NCBI RefSeq assembly: GCF_005222205.1
Contig: NZ_CP032345.1
Span: 2,791,501-2,855,500 of the forward strand
DNA length: 64,000 nucleotides
Source of the DNA: Azospirillum brasilense
Lineage (GTDB): Bacteria > Pseudomonadota > Alphaproteobacteria > Azospirillales > Azospirillaceae
Direction: 5' to 3'
In this document: positions 61,872 through 64,000 of the stretch, piece after piece
Layout: every line of letters begins with the position of its first letter
How positions within the stretch are numbered: the stretch's first letter is position 1
Program-made: the position numbers and the translations under genes
The notes under the pieces: generated by a model
Database searches by the model: none
The model's input: the letters and a program-made list of their open reading frames with translations, nothing else
What the model was told of the DNA's origin: nothing

Positions 61872-62534
61872 TCACATCCGGTCCGGCAGGCTGGGGTAGG
61901 GCGCGTCGCCGGGCAGATCGGCGACCACCGTCCACCCAGTCCAGGTCAGGAGCCACGCGTCGCCGACCCCGGCGGCGCGGATCTCGGCCAAGCGGCGCAG
62001 GGCGGTCGGGCGGTCCTCCGGCGGCAGGACGAGGCGATGGATGCGCCGGCCCCGCACGTCGGCGGTCACGATGTCGGCCTCCGGACGGCCCAGCCGCGCG
62101 CGCTGGGCTTCGGCCTGTCCACGTTTGGAAAAGCTGCCCGCCACCACGAGGAAACGCCGTTCGGTAGGGCGCGGCATCGGCGGCAGCGCGGCGATCTCCA
62201 CCTCCGCCGTCACGGGAAGCGGCGCGGGGGATGGCGGGGCGGGGGCGGGCGACGGTTCCGTTTCCGGAAGGGGGACCGGCACGCTCTCGGCGCTGCGGAC
62301 CACCGGCACGATCACCGGCTTGCAGACATAGCCCTGGCTCAGGACACGGAAGGTCGCGCAATCCTGCTGCAGCATCGCCGAGAGCATGTGGTCGGTGCTG
62401 CTCTTGTTGGTTCCGACATAGAGCATCCCATCCACCGCGAAGGACGCGGCGGTCATCGCCACCGGCGCCCCTGCGCAGCCGCCCAGCCCCACCAGCGCGA
62501 CCGCCGCCACTCCCCGCTTGAGCCGTCCGCTCAT
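61872..62534 (-). CDS. SPOR-domain lipoprotein
   Basis: A 220-residue protein with a lipobox near residue 20 (VALVGLGGCAGAP) for outer- or inner-membrane anchoring, a Cys-containing segment, a Pro/Ala-rich linker (about 85-120), and a C-terminal SPOR-like domain (RRFLVVAGSFSKRGQAEAQR ... HRLVLPPEDRPTALRRLAEI) expected to bind denuded peptidoglycan at the septum. The linker would let it span the periplasm. It lies downstream of metY in the same direction, 175 nt away, with a terminator-like hairpin between. Confidence 0.85.
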   Translation of the reverse strand: MSGRLKRGVAAVALVGLGGCAGAPVAMTAASFAVDGMLYVGTNKSSTDHMLSAMLQQDCATFRVLSQGYVCKPVIVPVVRSAESVPVPLPETEPSPAPAPPSPAPLPVTAEVEIAALPPMPRPTERRFLVVAGSFSKRGQAEAQRARLGRPEADIVTADVRGRRIHRLVLPPEDRPTALRRLAEIRAAGVGDAWLLTWTGWTVVADLPGDAPYPSLPDRM

Positions 62535-62660
62535 GCCCTGCTTCCCCGCCCTGTTCGCGTCCCCACCCTGCTTGTGTCAGGGTCGGTGCTATGACCTGCG
62601 GAGGTCAATGGAACGGCCAGCGCTCAGCCTTTCGCGTCATGCCTACCTCTTGCGAGGCAT

Positions 62661-62700
62661 CCCTCCGCCCGCCGGGCCGGACGCCGCGGCGGACGGAGGG
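62661..62700 (-). terminator. Hairpin after metY
   Basis: A 14-bp stem with one mismatch (62661-62674 with 62687-62700, CCCTCCGcCCGCCG against CGGCGGaCGGAGGG) and a 12-nt loop, just beyond the leftward metY stop. No T-run follows on the minus strand. Confidence 0.6.
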
Positions 62701-62709
62701 AAGCCGGCA

Positions 62710-63996
62710 TCAGGCGGACAGCGCGCGGTCGAGGTCGGCGATGATGTCCTCCACGCTCTCCAGCCCGATGGACAGGCGCAGCACGTCCGGACCGGCGCCC
62801 GCCTGGGCCTGACCTTCCGGCGAGAGCTGGCGGTGCGTGGTCGAGGAGGGGTGGATGATCAGCGAGCGGCTGTCGCCGATGTTGGCGAGATGGCTGAGGA
62901 GCTGGACGTTCTCCACCACCTTCACGCCGGCGTCGAAGCCGCCCTTGACGCCGAAGGTCAGCACGGCGCCGGCCCCCTTGGGCAGGTACTTCCTGGCGAG
63001 CGCGTGATACTTGGAGGATTCCAGCCCGGCGTAGCTGACCCAGCCCACCGCCGGATGCCTCTCCAGGAACTGCGCGACCTTCAGGGCGCTGTCGCTGTGG
63101 CGCTGCATGCGCAGCGGCAGCGTCTCGATGCCGTTCAGCGTCAGGAAGGCGTTCAGCGGCGCCTGGCTCGGCCCGAGGTCGCGCAGACCGACGGCGTGGC
63201 CGTGGATGGTGAAGGCCAGATGACCGAAGGTCTCCTGGAACTTCAGCCCGTGATAGCCGGCGTCCGGTTCCGACAGGGCGGGGAATTTGCCGGACTTGCC
63301 CCAGTCGAAGGTGCCGCTGTCGACGACCACGCCGCCGACTGAGGTGCCATTCCCCGACAGGAACTTCGTCGTGGAGTGCACGACCAGCGTGGCGCCCCAC
63401 TGGATCGGGTTGATCAGGTACGGCGTTGCCAGCGTGTTGTCGACGATCAGCGGGATGCCGGCCTCGTCGGCGATCTTGGCGATGGCCTCCAGGTCGGTGA
63501 CCACGCCGCCGGGATTGGCGAGGCTTTCCACGAAGATCGCCTTGGTCTTCGCGGTGATGGCGGCGCGGACGTTCTCCGGCTGGTCGGTGTCCACGAAGAC
63601 GGACTTCCAGCCGAAGGCGCGCGGGAAGCTGGTGCCGAGCTGGTTGAGCGTGCCGCCGTAGAGCTTGCGCGAGGCGACGATCTCGTCCCCCGGCTCCATC
63701 AGCGGGAACAGGGCGAGCAGCTGCGCGGCGTGGCCGGAGGAGGTGGCCGTGGCCCCCGCGCCGCCTTCCAGATTGGCGAGCCGCTCCTCCAGCACCGACA
63801 CGGTCGGGTTGGTCAGGCGGGAGTAGATGAAGCCGACCTTCTGGAGGTTGAACAGCGAGGCCGCGTCGTCCACGTCGTCGAAGACGAAGCTGGTCGTCTG
63901 GTAGATCGGCGTCTGGCGCGCCCCGGTGGCGGGGTCGGGGGCGGCGCCGGCGTGGATGGCGCGGGTCTCGAAACCGAAGGACTTCTGCTCGCTCAT
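62710..63996 (-). CDS. metY: O-acetylhomoserine (thiol)-lyase, MetY type
   Basis: It makes homocysteine from O-acetylhomoserine and sulfide in methionine synthesis (direct sulfhydrylation), using PLP. The 428-residue length fits MetY. Seen are GFETRAIHAGAAPDPATGAR at the N-terminus, YSRLTNPTVSVLEERLANLE, SSGHAAQLLALF, VDNTLATPYLINP and the PLP lysine in HSTTKFLSGNGTSVGG. It ends FEDIIADLDRAL-like (SVEDIIADLDRALSA). The complete gene fits just inside the window; its promoter lies outside. A cystathionine synthase role is less likely given the length. Confidence 0.94.
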   Translation of the reverse strand: MSEQKSFGFETRAIHAGAAPDPATGARQTPIYQTTSFVFDDVDDAASLFNLQKVGFIYSRLTNPTVSVLEERLANLEGGAGATATSSGHAAQLLALFPLMEPGDEIVASRKLYGGTLNQLGTSFPRAFGWKSVFVDTDQPENVRAAITAKTKAIFVESLANPGGVVTDLEAIAKIADEAGIPLIVDNTLATPYLINPIQWGATLVVHSTTKFLSGNGTSVGGVVVDSGTFDWGKSGKFPALSEPDAGYHGLKFQETFGHLAFTIHGHAVGLRDLGPSQAPLNAFLTLNGIETLPLRMQRHSDSALKVAQFLERHPAVGWVSYAGLESSKYHALARKYLPKGAGAVLTFGVKGGFDAGVKVVENVQLLSHLANIGDSRSLIIHPSSTTHRQLSPEGQAQAGAGPDVLRLSIGLESVEDIIADLDRALSA

Positions 63997-64000
63997 GATG

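Overview
The window is GC-rich, densely coded chromosomal DNA of an alphaproteobacterium. Azospirillum or a close Rhodospirillales relative fits best. The pointers are the ppiD-trpE pair, the tpiA-secG-pyrG-kdsA-eno run, cpoB-tilS-ftsH, a GapR (DUF2312) protein, a complete pqqABCDE cluster, a NifO/ArsC-like protein and many PAS-type hybrid kinases. This assignment is inference from gene content. No rRNA, tRNA, CRISPR array, transposase or phage gene was seen.

Layout. 1-8.9 kb: trpE (cut by the window edge) and ppiD leftward; tpiA, secG, pyrG, a dienelactone hydrolase, kdsA and a secreted helix-hairpin-helix protein rightward, most separated by clear terminators. 8.9-12.2 kb: pqqA-E leftward, with ATGA overlaps from B to E. 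12.5-19.6 kb: eno, cpoB, tilS, ftsH, a rhomboid protease and a DUF2061 protein. 19.6-25.9 kb: peroxiredoxin, hutH, a type I secretion ABC/HlyD pair without a nearby substrate or outer-membrane partner, and a lone response regulator. 26-28.6 kb: a coiled-coil/proline-rich protein divergent from a DNA-binding-like/ParA-like fusion. 28.6-40.8 kb: hydrolases, murJ, a frameshifted sulfurtransferase, fliN, gapR, a diaminopropionate ammonia-lyase/aminotransferase pair, a periplasmic ClpP-fold protein, a secreted esterase, a NitT/TauT-type ABC importer and a NifO-like protein.

40.8-51.5 kb is the most unusual part. Two consecutive kinase-regulator pairs (hybrid PAS histidine kinase, then a response regulator with a receiver at its C-terminus and about 500 residues of unrecognised helical sequence before it) look like a tandemly duplicated phosphorelay module, followed by a chemoreceptor. 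I see no DNA-binding output domain in either regulator, so the module may act through protein contacts. 51.5-64 kb holds hydrolases, a cupin, an FAD oxidoreductase, a small ribbon-helix-helix-like protein, a third large hybrid kinase, cutA, an MFS transporter, a SPOR lipoprotein and a MetY-type sulfhydrylase.

Two structured intergenic repeats (about 19.64-19.76 and 40.10-40.25 kb) share the same ccctctccc/gggagaggg arms and look like copies of a genomic palindromic repeat family. All gene calls come from reading translations and motifs. No similarity search was run, so family names rest on recognised motifs, length and context.
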